A DNA stretch of 64,000 bases from JAXHMB01 sp034521755 (GCA_034521755.1 JAXHMB010000003.1:434001-498000), one strand, 5' to 3'; shown: positions 35,000 through 44,293, numbered from the stretch's first letter. The notes: generated from the sequence alone by a model not told the origin. Numbers and translations are program-made.

Positions 35000-35586
35000 T
35001 GAAATCAATATCTCTCATATTATCATTAATTTTAGCACTGTCAGCTACAAGCCTTAGTGCCCAGGAAATTGACTTCGGGCAATATGGCAACTATACCCTT
35101 ACCGTTGGAGAGCTAAGTACTGAGGACCTTGATTTTGGTACTATTGTAAGCGGATCAGGAATATATTCCATTGGCATTAATAATGGGAAGGTGGTTACCA
35201 TCACCGGAGTAGAATACCTGGATGTAATTGTTGAGGTTACGGCCCAATCTGAGCTTTATTTAAACGGTAATCCGGGAAATGCCGGTAATCCACAAAAAGC
35301 GATTCCTTTTACCCTGGAGGCAGCTTATGCTAACAACGTGGGAACCCCGAATGTCGGGCAGGCGAAGTTTTTGAATGTATCCGGAAACGCACTTATCACA
35401 CAGTTCCCAATTTTAGAACGGCAGAATGTCCCTCCGGGTCCTCCTCCACCGCCGCCAACCAATGCCTTCGATCAATCCAAAGTGGAAGATACTGCGTACT
35501 TATACCTGTATGGTTCAATAAACGTTGGTAATGTTGATGCAGGATCCTACTCCAGCGAAATTACAGTTACTATCAACTATGATTAA
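34999..35586 (+). CDS. DUF4402-like fimbrial subunit, second
   Basis: This 195-residue protein starts at a GTG inside the previous gene's stop codon. The signal peptide (LILSLILALSATSLSA) ends near residue 21. The mature chain has LDFGTIVSGSGIYSIGINN, like the LxFG.i......G.v.i dressing of DUF4402 subunits, and ends YSSEITVTINYD, the closing strand. A polyproline stretch (PPGPPPPPPTN) interrupts the middle. It is one of three minor-type subunits in this locus and overlaps the next by eight bases. Confidence 0.72.
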   Translation: MKSISLILSLILALSATSLSAQEIDFGQYGNYTLTVGELSTEDLDFGTIVSGSGIYSIGINNGKVVTITGVEYLDVIVEVTAQSELYLNGNPGNAGNPQKAIPFTLEAAYANNVGTPNVGQAKFLNVSGNALITQFPILERQNVPPGPPPPPPTNAFDQSKVEDTAYLYLYGSINVGNVDAGSYSSEITVTINYD

Positions 35587-36109
35587 CGATCATAGCTCCA
35601 AACATACTTCAAGGTTACTTATTTGCTGTTGGTTGATATTAACTTTGCCAATGGCGATGAAAGCCCAATTTATTGATTTAAACCTGGAAATAGAGCCTGA
35701 AGTAACGATAGAAACCCAAAGAAGCCTTACATTTGGAACAGTGGCTACAAATACAGGCCGGCACAGTGTTGGCCTGGGAGATGTTAATATGGGAATCTTT
35801 AGTATTAGGGCCCTTGAAAGGCAGGAATTAATTATCTCTATGGATAAGCCAAACTCACTTTCTCACAACAATCCTGCAATCGGCCAAACGATCCCTATCG
35901 AACTATTTGCCCGCTATGGATTCTCTTATGACAACTTTAGAGATTCTAACATTCTTTCCGGACCTACTAACAACATTGTAATGGAACCAGACCCGGAATC
36001 AGGCCCTTGGAATACCATGTACATCTTTATTTATGGAGCCATTGAAATTAGCAATATTCCTACCGGCATATACAATACCCAAGTGGTTCTGAATGTAGAG
36101 TACCTATGA
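35579..36109 (+). CDS. DUF4402-like fimbrial subunit, third
   Basis: The protein has 176 residues from the ATG at 35579, which overlaps the end of the previous gene. The signal peptide (HTSRLLICCWLILTLPMAMK) is followed by FIDLNLEIEPEVTIETQRSL and then TFGTVATNTGRHSVGLGDVN, again the DUF4402 pattern. It ends YNTQVVLNVEYL. An in-frame upstream ATG at 35525 lies inside the second subunit and would put the signal peptide far from the N-terminus, so the later start is preferred. It is likely co-translated with the previous two subunits. Confidence 0.72.
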   Translation: MINDHSSKHTSRLLICCWLILTLPMAMKAQFIDLNLEIEPEVTIETQRSLTFGTVATNTGRHSVGLGDVNMGIFSIRALERQELIISMDKPNSLSHNNPAIGQTIPIELFARYGFSYDNFRDSNILSGPTNNIVMEPDPESGPWNTMYIFIYGAIEISNIPTGIYNTQVVLNVEYL

Positions 36110-36218
36110 ATATTAGAGAGATCTTAATTAATGCAATCTAATTTTATAGGCTCCAGATTATGGTTAACTTTGGTATAAGAAATTTAAAAAACTTACTAAA
36201 AAACAAAACATACTTGTT

Positions 36219-36776
36219 ATGAAAACTTTAAAAACAATAATTCCAGCACTTACTTTTATCATGTTATTCAGCTTTGCCGCTAATGCGCAAACTGCTGTAA
36301 CAGCTACTGCTGATATCCTTCAGGATGTTGCCTACGATGTAGATAACAACATCAGCTTTGGTGAACTAGAAGCCAGTTTTGGTTCTGCAACACTTGATCC
36401 TACTAATACCTCTGGTGACTCAGGTGTTAATGGAACTGCAGGAACCGATTACAACGCCGGCCGAATTAACATCACCGGTTCTGGCAGTAACGATGTAACT
36501 GTTACTTTGGATAACGCTTCAGTAGATTTAACAAATGGTGGTACTTCAGATGTTCTTTCTCTTTCTGTCACGCTTTCTCAGGCTACTGATGATGTAAATA
36601 CCGACCGTGGCGGTGCTTCTTTCACCAGTGGTAACACTGTAACACTTAGCAGTGGTGCAGCTACTCTGTGGATTGGTGGAACTCTTACATCTGCTGACAA
36701 TGATGGTGGTGGAATTGCTACAGGGACTTATGAGAACACCACAGACCTGACTTTTACTTTAGATTACTCTCTGTAA
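36219..36776 (+). CDS. DUF4402-like probable major fimbrial subunit
   Basis: This 185-residue exported protein has a signal peptide (residues 1-23, ending ANAQ). The mature protein is rich in Thr, Ser, Asn, Gly and Asp with almost no charged basic residues, as expected for an abundant surface polymer subunit. It carries SFGELEASFGSATLDP, INITGSGSNDVTVTLDNASV, and a final YENTTDLTFTLDYSL strand. It has its own leader spacing and its own terminator (36795-36833), unlike the three minor subunits. I infer it is the major subunit; the sequence alone cannot prove that. Confidence 0.75.
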   Translation: MKTLKTIIPALTFIMLFSFAANAQTAVTATADILQDVAYDVDNNISFGELEASFGSATLDPTNTSGDSGVNGTAGTDYNAGRINITGSGSNDVTVTLDNASVDLTNGGTSDVLSLSVTLSQATDDVNTDRGGASFTSGNTVTLSSGAATLWIGGTLTSADNDGGGIATGTYENTTDLTFTLDYSL

Positions 36777-36794
36777 AAGTTATCTAAGAATATC

Positions 36795-36833
36795 AAAAAG
36801 CTTCAGGACTTATTGTTCTGAAGCTTTTTTTTT
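36795..36833 (+). terminator. Rho-independent terminator after the major DUF4402 subunit
   Basis: AAAAAGCTTCAG (36795-36806) pairs with CTGAAGCTTTTT (36818-36829) around an 11-base loop, with further T. It lies between the major subunit and the chaperone gene and could reduce read-through into the assembly genes. Confidence 0.88.
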
Positions 36834-36913
36834 AGGCATTTTGTACAATTTGTTTATTATTTGAACTCAAAGAATTACTTTGTATAAAATTGTCGGTAAA
36901 TAATACCTATTCC

Positions 36914-37777
36914 ATGAAAACAAACAATGCTATTACAACTGTAATGAAAAAGGCCCTTGGCCTGCTTATTATCCTGTTTTGTGTTCAATCCTTTCAGGTT
37001 AGCTACTCTCAGGTAAGCATCGCTCCTACATCCCTGTTTTTTGATAATCAAAACAGGTTTGGATCACTGGCCATAAGCAATGGAGGAAACCAGGCACAGG
37101 AAGTTTCAATTAGCATTGAATTTGGTTTCCCTACTTCTGAAGACGGCAATATTGTTATCAGCAGGGATTCCGTTCTTGCTTTGGAGAAGTCAATGGCTGA
37201 CTGGATTAAAGTCTTTCCACAGAGCTTTACTTTGGAAGGACAACAACGGCAGGTTGTAAGATTTGTATTACGTGCTCCACAAGATGTAGATCCCGGCGGA
37301 TATTGGGCAAGAGTGAAAGTGGCTTCGAACCCCGTTTCCCCCCCTATTGAATCAGTTGGAGAAAATCAGGTTGGAGCCCAAATAAATTTGGTTGTAGAAC
37401 AGGTAATCGCCGCCCATTATCGCACTCCAAATGCCAATACCAGTGTAAAAATTAATGAAATCAGCTTTGAGCAAAGAGACGAAGAAAACAAAAATAGTAT
37501 TCTAGGTATAGAAATGGAGCAAACAGGAAATGCCCCATTTGTAGGATCTGTTTCTTTATCTATCACTGATCCATCCGGAAAGACTGTGTATCAAACAAGT
37601 ACAAATAACTCAGTCTACACTAATATTACCAGGTCATTCCAAATTAATACCTCAGACTGGGAACCCGGCACCTATTCAGTATCCGGTACCATTACATCTC
37701 AAAGGCGTGATATCAACTCAGATAAACTCTTGCAAATTACTCCTGTAAACTTCAGCAGACAGATTACAATTGAATGA
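36914..37777 (+). CDS. PapD-like periplasmic fimbrial chaperone
   Basis: The chain is 287 residues from the ATG at 36914 (MKTNNAITTVMKKALG); the ATG at 36944 (MKKALGLLII) would give a cleaner signal peptide. The mature part is a two-domain Ig-like chaperone: VSIAPTSLFFDNQNRFGSLA, then the strand-rich WIKVFPQSFTLEGQQRQVVRF ending PPIESVGENQVG, and a C-terminal domain that ends VNFSRQITIE. The F.L.P.Q.Q.VR pattern (SFTLEGQQRQVVRFVLRA) is characteristic of fimbrial chaperones. It overlaps the usher by eight bases. Confidence 0.82.
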   Translation: MKTNNAITTVMKKALGLLIILFCVQSFQVSYSQVSIAPTSLFFDNQNRFGSLAISNGGNQAQEVSISIEFGFPTSEDGNIVISRDSVLALEKSMADWIKVFPQSFTLEGQQRQVVRFVLRAPQDVDPGGYWARVKVASNPVSPPIESVGENQVGAQINLVVEQVIAAHYRTPNANTSVKINEISFEQRDEENKNSILGIEMEQTGNAPFVGSVSLSITDPSGKTVYQTSTNNSVYTNITRSFQINTSDWEPGTYSVSGTITSQRRDINSDKLLQITPVNFSRQITIE

Positions 37778-40523
37778 TAAGGCGCCATTCATAAAATATT
37801 TTTTAATACTCCCGGCAGTTTTTCTGCTGCTTAACATTTCTATACCCTCTTTCGCTCAACAAGCTGACCAATCTCAGGCTACAGAAGTATATCTCACCTT
37901 CCAGTATAGAGGTGTTTTCAATGTCTATGTCACTGCCTACTATCAAGATGACAAGTTTTATTTGCCTGTTTCTGAAATCTTCAATGCTCTTCAGATCAAT
38001 CAGTCTGTAGATCAGGGCAACCTAACTGTATCCGGTACTTATCTGGGCGAAAAAGAATATTATTTTGATTTTAGCCCACCAAATCCCAAGGCTCAGGCAG
38101 GGAGTCAAGAAGTACTCCTTAATGCTGAAGACTTTCTTATCAAAGAAATTGATTATTTCGTCCGTCCGGAAATTTTTGATACTCTTTTCGAACTAAATTT
38201 CTCCATCGATTTTAACAACCTAAACTTAAGTCTAGAAACAACAGACAAGATGCCGGTTGTGGCGCAGTACGAAAGAGAACAAAAACGCCAACAGCTGGAT
38301 AGAAATCAGACACAGTTACAACAGTCATATTACCCCTTACAATACGACCGATCTTACAATGCCCTTGACGGTGCCTTTTTAGACTATAATATTTCGTCTA
38401 TTTTTACCGGTAATACTGAGCTATTCTTGCTTAGTAACTCACTTGGAGTAGAACTGGCCGGAGGTGACCTGCAAGGCAATACCTTTGCTGCATTTTCAAA
38501 CAACCAAAGTTCATTTACCACCAACGGGCTTCGCTGGCGTTATGTACAAAGGGATAATGAATACTTTACAAGTGCTATTGTTGGGCAAACCAATTCTGAG
38601 GGTATGGGAAACCGGTCAATAACCGGGGTAAAAGTGTCGAATAAACCGGTGGAACCCAGAATTCTATTTGACAGATATGTTGTAGACGGTACCGCTCCCG
38701 CCCAATCCGAGGTCGAATTATACCTGAATAATCAGCTGGTTGATTTTCAGGAAACTGACCAATCAGGGAATTACCGATTTGTCGTTCCTCTTACTTATGG
38801 CAGCACAAACTACTCTGTACGTATTTATACTCCCGAAGGCAGAGCAATAAACAGAGAAAGCCGTCTGCAGGTACCCTTCGATTACCTTCCCGCCGGAGAA
38901 GTAGATTATACAGCCAGTTTTGGACAGTTAAGCAATCCCTTATTCGGAACAGCAAATGATGAGGGATATCACGCTGAGGGTACGGTTTCTGCAGGCCTGA
39001 GCAACTGGCTGACAGCCCAAACTTCGGCGGAGTATATAACTACCTTTCACGATCAGCTGCCTTCCTTTACGGGAACATTAAATGCAAGGCTTCTATCAAA
39101 ATATCTGGTCAGTGTTAATGCAAATACAGAGAATTTTTACAGATTCACCTCCAGTGTGGTTTATAGCAGCGGGGCAAGCTGGAACCTTTCCTATGATTAT
39201 AATCCGGGGGAAAGCAGGCTGTTTAATGCAGGCGGAAATGATCACCAGGCCCGAGTAAACCTGTTTACACCTTTCGTTATTGGCAATGTACCATTGAATA
39301 TGCGCTGGTCATCAACCTATTTGAAAAATGGCCCTACCAGTTTGGTCAGATATCGAGCCGATCTCAGTAGCAGAGTGGGAAAACTTAATATAAGATTTGG
39401 CTACCGAGATCAACAGATCACTCCATTGAAATTTACAAATACGATATCATCTCGACTAACCAACTCATATACTTATTCACTGGGACGAACTCAAAACATC
39501 CCCAAGCTAATTAGAGGGGCCTTCTTACGCGGACAGCTTTCTTATTTACCCGGGTTCAACAAACTGGAAGAGGTTGAATTTCAATTTTCCAGAGAATTTT
39601 TGAATACAGGCAGAGTACAACTTTCATATAGCCGCAATTTCCTGCGGGACTTTAACTCGATCAGCCTAAATCTAACTCTCAACTTCAATAAGGTTCGCAG
39701 TAATACCACTTCCAGAACCAATGGATCTCAGTTTTCTATAAATCAAAGTTTGAGAGGATCTGTTGGGTACGACTCCTATGAGGATCAAATTATTTTGAAT
39801 AATAGACAACAGGTTGGGCAAGCAGGTGTCGCTGTACGTCTTTTTGTGGATAACAATAATGATGGTGCTTACCAAGATTCACTTGATGATGTTATCTCTG
39901 AGCCGGCAGTACGACTTGAACGGGCCGGCGGACGAACTTTTGTTGATGACGGGGTCAATTACATTACTCAGCTTCTTCCCTATTATCGTTATAACATACA
40001 AATCAACAAATCTGCACTCAGCAATCCATTATTGGTACCGGACATTGATAATTTTTCAATTGTTACAGATCCAAACCAATTTAAAAAAGTAGAAATACCT
40101 TTCTACCTGTCAGGTGTTATTTCAGGTCGTGTTGAACAGCTACAAAGTGATAGTACGCTAAGAGGCCTTGGTGGAGTTCGGGTAGTTCTTGAATCAAGTT
40201 TTGATGATCAAACAAACAGAGATCCAATAATAAAAGAGTTGCGAACATTCTCTGATGGCTCATTTTATACTTACGAAATTCCACCCGGTCAATACAGGCT
40301 CTTTGTAGATCCCAATCAATTGGACTTTCTGAATGCTACTTCCAGGCCTGATACCCTTGATTTTGAAGTTGAAGCATTAGCCCAGGGGGATTTTGTTGAA
40401 AACCTGAATTTTGTCATCGAGCCCAATGACCTGGAATTTGAAGAAACCATTGTTGCCCAGAACCAAGATACGAACAAAAAATCTACGGGAGCTATACCTG
40501 ATCCTAGTCCTTTTCTTCAGTGA
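37770..40523 (+). CDS. Usher-like outer-membrane assembly protein, divergent clade
   Basis: This 917-residue protein has a signal peptide (residues 1-29, ending SFAQ). An N-terminal periplasmic part (TEVYLTFQYRGVFNVYVTA) is followed by a long beta-barrel-like section. Usher plug features are visible: RILFDRYVVDGTAPAQSEVE, LYLNNQLVDFQETDQSGNYR, YSVRIYTPEGR and the LPAGEVDYTASFGQ block. The C-terminal domain reads VRLFVDNNNDGAYQDSLDDV, then ISGRVEQLQSD...LGGVRVVLESS and IPPGQYRLFVDPNQ, a carboxypeptidase-regulatory-like fold. It is unlike FimD/PapC in detail and closer to the alternative (TcfC/alpha-type) ushers. Its last codons may be broken by a frameshift into the SPOR frame that follows. 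Confidence 0.8.
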   Translation: MNDKAPFIKYFLILPAVFLLLNISIPSFAQQADQSQATEVYLTFQYRGVFNVYVTAYYQDDKFYLPVSEIFNALQINQSVDQGNLTVSGTYLGEKEYYFDFSPPNPKAQAGSQEVLLNAEDFLIKEIDYFVRPEIFDTLFELNFSIDFNNLNLSLETTDKMPVVAQYEREQKRQQLDRNQTQLQQSYYPLQYDRSYNALDGAFLDYNISSIFTGNTELFLLSNSLGVELAGGDLQGNTFAAFSNNQSSFTTNGLRWRYVQRDNEYFTSAIVGQTNSEGMGNRSITGVKVSNKPVEPRILFDRYVVDGTAPAQSEVELYLNNQLVDFQETDQSGNYRFVVPLTYGSTNYSVRIYTPEGRAINRESRLQVPFDYLPAGEVDYTASFGQLSNPLFGTANDEGYHAEGTVSAGLSNWLTAQTSAEYITTFHDQLPSFTGTLNARLLSKYLVSVNANTENFYRFTSSVVYSSGASWNLSYDYNPGESRLFNAGGNDHQARVNLFTPFVIGNVPLNMRWSSTYLKNGPTSLVRYRADLSSRVGKLNIRFGYRDQQITPLKFTNTISSRLTNSYTYSLGRTQNIPKLIRGAFLRGQLSYLPGFNKLEEVEFQFSREFLNTGRVQLSYSRNFLRDFNSISLNLTLNFNKVRSNTTSRTNGSQFSINQSLRGSVGYDSYEDQIILNNRQQVGQAGVAVRLFVDNNNDGAYQDSLDDVISEPAVRLERAGGRTFVDDGVNYITQLLPYYRYNIQINKSALSNPLLVPDIDNFSIVTDPNQFKKVEIPFYLSGVISGRVEQLQSDSTLRGLGGVRVVLESSFDDQTNRDPIIKELRTFSDGSFYTYEIPPGQYRLFVDPNQLDFLNATSRPDTLDFEVEALAQGDFVENLNFVIEPNDLEFEETIVAQNQDTNKKSTGAIPDPSPFLQ

Positions 40524-41280
40524 CTCTACCAGGTTTCAAATTCAATTGAGCAGTTATGCTACACTTGAACTGGCCGAAAATGCAGTCAGCAGAGCACAAA
40601 GTCTATTTAATGAAGAGTTCACTACCATTTTTAATAGAAAAGCTAATTTGTATGGGATTAGAAGCAAAATATACAAAAGCAGAATTGATGCTTTAGAAGT
40701 ACTATTTAATTACCAAAAGAGTGAGTTTTCAGAACCTGCGTTGGTTGTGATAAAAAACAGAGATGGAAAAAGCACAGAGGCAACATATAATGCCATACAA
40801 ATATCAGCCTTTAGAACCTTATCAAGAGCTAAGAAAGATGCTACTTTATCAAGCATCAAATTAGATACAGAAACATATATCCATAAAGAGGAAAGCACTG
40901 GCTGGTATAAGGTACATATACTTAAGGCCAAACCTTATGGTGAGCTAACTCAAAACCTGCAAAGGATTAAGCAAAAGGATTTCTTTAGTGATGCTTTTAT
41001 CAACACCTATGATACACAGCAAAACCTAAATAATATTGCTGCAGCTGAAATCACTTTTAAATATCAGGTTCATGTTGAAGGTGTTACCGAAGAATCGGCT
41101 CAGGCATTTAGGTCGTCTATTATGAATCCTGAAAATACTGACAGTAATATTTTACAACCTAAAACTGATTTGATTGTTTTTGAGGGTATCAATTCCTGGA
41201 ATGAAGTCGTTCGCTTAAAAAGGAATCTTTCAAAAGTATCAACAATAGGAAGGCCGGTAATCGTTATTGTTGAAGAATAA
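40426..41280 (+). CDS. SPOR-domain protein; possibly the frameshifted C-terminus of the usher
   Basis: This frame continues 757 bases past the usher stop. The part after 40523 encodes RFQIQLSSYATLELAENAVS and YNAIQISAFRTLSRAKKDAT. It ends with IVFEGINSWNEVVRLKRNLS. These are two or three SPOR-like modules, which bind denuded peptidoglycan. The part before 40523 is the overlapping out-of-frame read of the usher tail, so the start at 40426 is doubtful and no clear signal peptide exists. A single-base change near 40510 would join the usher to SPDS-type sequence and the SPOR domains. I think the fusion is more likely than a separate cytoplasmic protein. Confidence 0.6.
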   Translation: MTWNLKKPLLPRTKIRTKNLRELYLILVLFFSDSTRFQIQLSSYATLELAENAVSRAQSLFNEEFTTIFNRKANLYGIRSKIYKSRIDALEVLFNYQKSEFSEPALVVIKNRDGKSTEATYNAIQISAFRTLSRAKKDATLSSIKLDTETYIHKEESTGWYKVHILKAKPYGELTQNLQRIKQKDFFSDAFINTYDTQQNLNNIAAAEITFKYQVHVEGVTEESAQAFRSSIMNPENTDSNILQPKTDLIVFEGINSWNEVVRLKRNLSKVSTIGRPVIVIVEE

Positions 41281-41291
41281 TATCGGTTCTG

Positions 41292-41724
41292 CTATAAGTA
41301 ATTGATAGTAGCATTAATCTTTCCCCTGAACATCCCCTTTCTCGCTACAGCATTATCTGTGACTTTTCCTTCTATCACATAATTTCTCATCCCATTTGAA
41401 TTCTGCTGGATTTCAGAAATTGATGTGGCAATCTTTATAACTTCTCCACTTTTGTTGGTAATCTGGATCTCTTTATCCATGCTTACCAAATAGTCTTGGC
41501 TTTTGTCGCTTTGAAGGCTTAACCCTCCAACGGCTATTGTCTCACTCATCAACATCAATCTTCTTATTCATTTCAGAAGAGACAACACTGCCGCTAACAA
41601 CATTTACGCTGACATTCATAACTGCTGTATTCTGAGCCTCTGCTTTTGGAACAACGGCCAATATTAAGGCCAGCAGTACAAACAGTGTTAATAATATAAA
41701 TGATTTTAATTTAGTCATAGTCAC
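41292..41724 (-). pseudogene. DUF4402-like exported protein, frame broken near 41550
   Basis: Two overlapping leftward frames cover one gene. The first (41542-41724) gives a signal peptide and mature start MNVSVNVVSGSVVSSEMNKK. The second (41292-41558) gives SETIAVGGLSLQSDKS through to the closing strand FRGKINATINYL. Together they make one DUF4402-like subunit of about 140 residues; apart, neither has a complete domain. A one-base change near 41547 would restore it. It faces the SPOR frame, so this is a second, oppositely oriented subunit gene of the locus. It lies at the edge of the frameshift-rich zone, so a consensus error is as likely as true loss. Confidence 0.62.
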
Positions 41725-41889
41725 TTTGGTTTTAACAACCTGTGACCATAATATTAAAAATATTTAATATTAAAAAATTCTAATGTTCATTAACGTTTTC
41801 TAATATTTAAAAACGGCCATACAGATCCCAGAACCTTGCTTTTACAAATATTAGAATTTTAGTGAATTGAATTATTAGATTTGTATAAA

Positions 41890-41923
41890 CAAAAAAAGCC
41901 TCGATTCACATAAGAATCGAGGC
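41890..41923 (-). terminator. Rho-independent terminator after the pdhC-type gene
   Basis: GCCTCGATTC (41898-41907) pairs with GAATCGAGGC (41914-41923). In the leftward direction it is followed by seven T, so it ends the alaS-pdhA-pdhB-pdhC side of the region. Confidence 0.85.
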
Positions 41924-41947
41924 CCGATATTAAAGAATAAGATAAAT

Positions 41948-43221
41948 CTAGAGGAGCATGCCCAGTGGGTTCTCAAGTAGTCCTTTAAGCGTTGAAAGAA
42001 ATTCAGCCGCTGTAGCGCCATCTACAATTCGGTGGTCGCTGGAAAGCGTCATTTTCATACGTTTGCCCGGTACCACTTCCCCGTTTTCGACAACGGGCAC
42101 ATCACGTATCGCTCCTACAGCTAAAATACAGGCATTGGGCGGATTAATAATGGCTGTAAATTCTTCAATACCAAACATGCCGAGATTACTAATAGTGAAA
42201 GTACTGCCTTCCATCTGCTCAGGCTGAAGTTTTCGATCTCTTGCCAATCCAGCCAGCTCTTTGGTCTCTGCTGAAATCTGAGCCAACCCTTTTTGGTCTG
42301 TATGATTAATCACAGGAGTTACTAATCCTTCATCAATGGCAACAGCAACCGCAACATTTACATCTCCGTGCTCCAGAATGGTATCTTCCTGCCAAGAACT
42401 GTTTATAGCAGGATGACGCCTGAGCGCCATTGCTGAAGCTTTTACAACAATATCGTTGAAACTGATCTTCACATCAGAGGTCTCATTCATCTGTTTTCGT
42501 GCTTCCCAGACATGCTGCATATCAACATCGATCGTCTCATAATAATGCGGATTGCTGAACTTGCTTTCTGCAAGTCGCTTGGCAATCGTCTTACGCATTT
42601 GCGAAACGCGGTGTTCCTTGTCTTCTCTGGAAGATAGTGGCAGAGCAGCAGGAGTCGCTGCCGATGCATCAGGTGTATAACTTTCAATATCCTTCTTTAT
42701 AATACGCCCTTCAGGACCTGAACCCTGTACATTGGATAGCTGAATACCTTTCTCTTCAGCCATTTTTCTGGCCAAAGGCGAAGCTTTGATACGGCCGTCA
42801 TCAGTGGATGAAGTTTTTTTCTTTTGAGAAGCTCCATTTTGTTCTAATTCTCCAAAAACCGGATCAGCAGTATCATTACTGTCCGTCGATCTCGTCATCT
42901 TCTTTTTCAGCTTCTTTTTCATCCGATGATATCGGCAGAACTGCCGGTATTGGCATTTTCAAGCAGCTCGCTAATATCTTCCCCTTCTTCCCCAATTACA
43001 GCCATTATGTTGCCCAGCGGAACGGCGTCGCCTTCCTGAGCTAAAATCTTAAGAATGGTTCCGGCATCAAATACTTCAACTTCCATCGTTGCCTTGTCGG
43101 TCTCCACCTCAGCAATGATATCACCGGATTCTACCTGATCACCTTCTTCTACATTCCACTTGGCGATAACACCTTCTTCCATGGTATCGCTGAGCTTGGG
43201 CATTTCAACTTTTATAGCCAT
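41948..43221 (-). pseudogene. pdhC: Pyruvate dehydrogenase E2 (dihydrolipoamide acetyltransferase), frame broken in the linker
   Basis: E2 transfers acetyl groups from lipoate to CoA. The 5' part encodes a lipoyl domain (MPKLSDTMEEGVIAKWNVEE, lipoylated Lys43 in ETDKATMEVE). The 3' part (41948-42922) encodes the peripheral-subunit-binding domain (SPLARKMAEEKGIQLSNVQG) and the catalytic domain, ending with the SSDHRIVDGATAAEFLSTLK signature. The linker is out of frame at about 42920 and again near 42850. Its third frame reads SSDEKEAEKEDDEIDG, a normal acidic linker, while the apparent start MKKKLKKKMTRST is an out-of-frame artefact. The true protein should be about 424 residues. Confidence 0.85.
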
Positions 43222-43226
43222 TTTCT

Positions 43227-43304
43227 AAAATTTTGAATTATGAATGTTAAATGTTGAATTCCATCAAGGATTATACATTCAACATAAAAATTTAGCATTT
43301 AAAA
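43227..43304. repeat. Degenerate inverted repeat of an ATGAATTT-type motif
   Basis: The spacer between pdhC and pdhB holds left arm GAATTATGAATGTTAAATGT and right arm ACATTCAACATAAAAATTTA, imperfectly complementary over about 30 bases. The arms consist of short A/T-rich repeats around TGAAT/ATTCA. No gene is present. Confidence 0.5.
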
Positions 43305-44293
43305 TTATTTTCTATATGTCACCGTATTTATCGCATCAATAACCTGTTCCGGGCTTGGAAGCCATTCATCAAAAAGATTTTTAGCAAAAGGCGCACTGGT
43401 ATCCGGCAGTGTTACACGCTTAATGGGTGCATCCAGATAGTCAAAAGCTTCACGCTGAATCAAGAAACCCACCTCGGCCGCCAGTCCGCCAAAGGGATGC
43501 GCTTCATCCACAATCACACAGCGGTTGGTTTTTTTGATGGATTTAACAACAGTTTCCATATCAAGTGGCTTTACCGTTCGGGGATCAATAATTTCTACTT
43601 CTACACCTTCTTTGGCCAACTTATCTGGCTGCCTGCTTGGCTACATGATACATCTTACCGTGTGCAATCACCGTAACATCACGAACCCTCACGTTTGACC
43701 TTAGCCTTACCTATCGGAATAGTAAAATCGTCTTCTTCGGGCACTTCACCTTTCAAGCCGTACATTTGTTCGGATTCCATAAATAATACCGGGTTATCAT
43801 CCCGTATCGCCGTTTTTAACAAGCCTTTGGCATCGGCCGGCTCGGAAGTGTAAATAACTTTAAGACCCGGAAAGTGAGCATACATGGAGTCATACGAAAC
43901 CGAATGCGTAGCACTTAACTGACCTGCCGAACGCATTGGGACCACGAAACACAATAGGAATACTCACCTGTCCGCCCGTCATATATCGAATCTTTGGAGG
44001 CGTGGTTAATAATCTGGTCGGCTGCCAAGCACGGCAAAGTTAAAAGTCATAAATTCCACAATAGGCCGCAGCCCGTTCATGGCCGCACCTACACCGATAC
44101 CTGCAAAACCCAGCTCGGATATAGGAGTATCCATCATTCGCTTGGGACCATATTTGTCCAGTAAACCTTCGGTAACTTTGTAGGCACCGTCGTATTCGGC
44201 TACTTCTTCACCCATTACAAAAATATTTTCATCCTGTCCCATCTCTTCATCAATGGCAGCTCTTATTGCTTCTCTGAATTGTAATTCAGCCAT
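43305..44293 (-). pseudogene. pdhB: Pyruvate dehydrogenase E1 beta, frame broken by several indels
   Basis: E1 beta is the transketolase-like subunit that, with E1 alpha, decarboxylates pyruvate. Conserved sequence runs from LQFREAIRAAIDEEMGQDEN and VAEYDGAYKVTEGLLDKYGP (44293 side) through ELGFAGIGVGAAMNGLRPIV and SAGQLSATHSVSYDSMYAHF to VEIIDPRTVKPLDMETVVKS near 43600. The frame breaks near 44037, 43980, 43935, 43680 and 43640. At each break the expected sequence resumes one base over (DQIINHA, then RYMTGGQVSIPIVFRGP, DVTVIAHGKMYHVAKQAA). The total span is 989 bases, the normal length for a 326-329-residue E1 beta. Likely a working gene with base-calling errors. Confidence 0.85.

Noticed and set aside
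40426..40523. A hydrophobic signal peptide (LYLILVLFF) for the SPOR protein
   Set aside because: It is the out-of-frame reading of the usher's coding sequence, so its hydrophobicity is not evidence of export.
42877..42922. Lysine-rich N-terminus (MKKKLKKKMTRST) of a separate E2 protein
   Set aside because: Another frame gives a normal acidic linker (SSDEKEAEKEDDE) between the lipoyl and binding domains, so the lysine run is an out-of-frame read.
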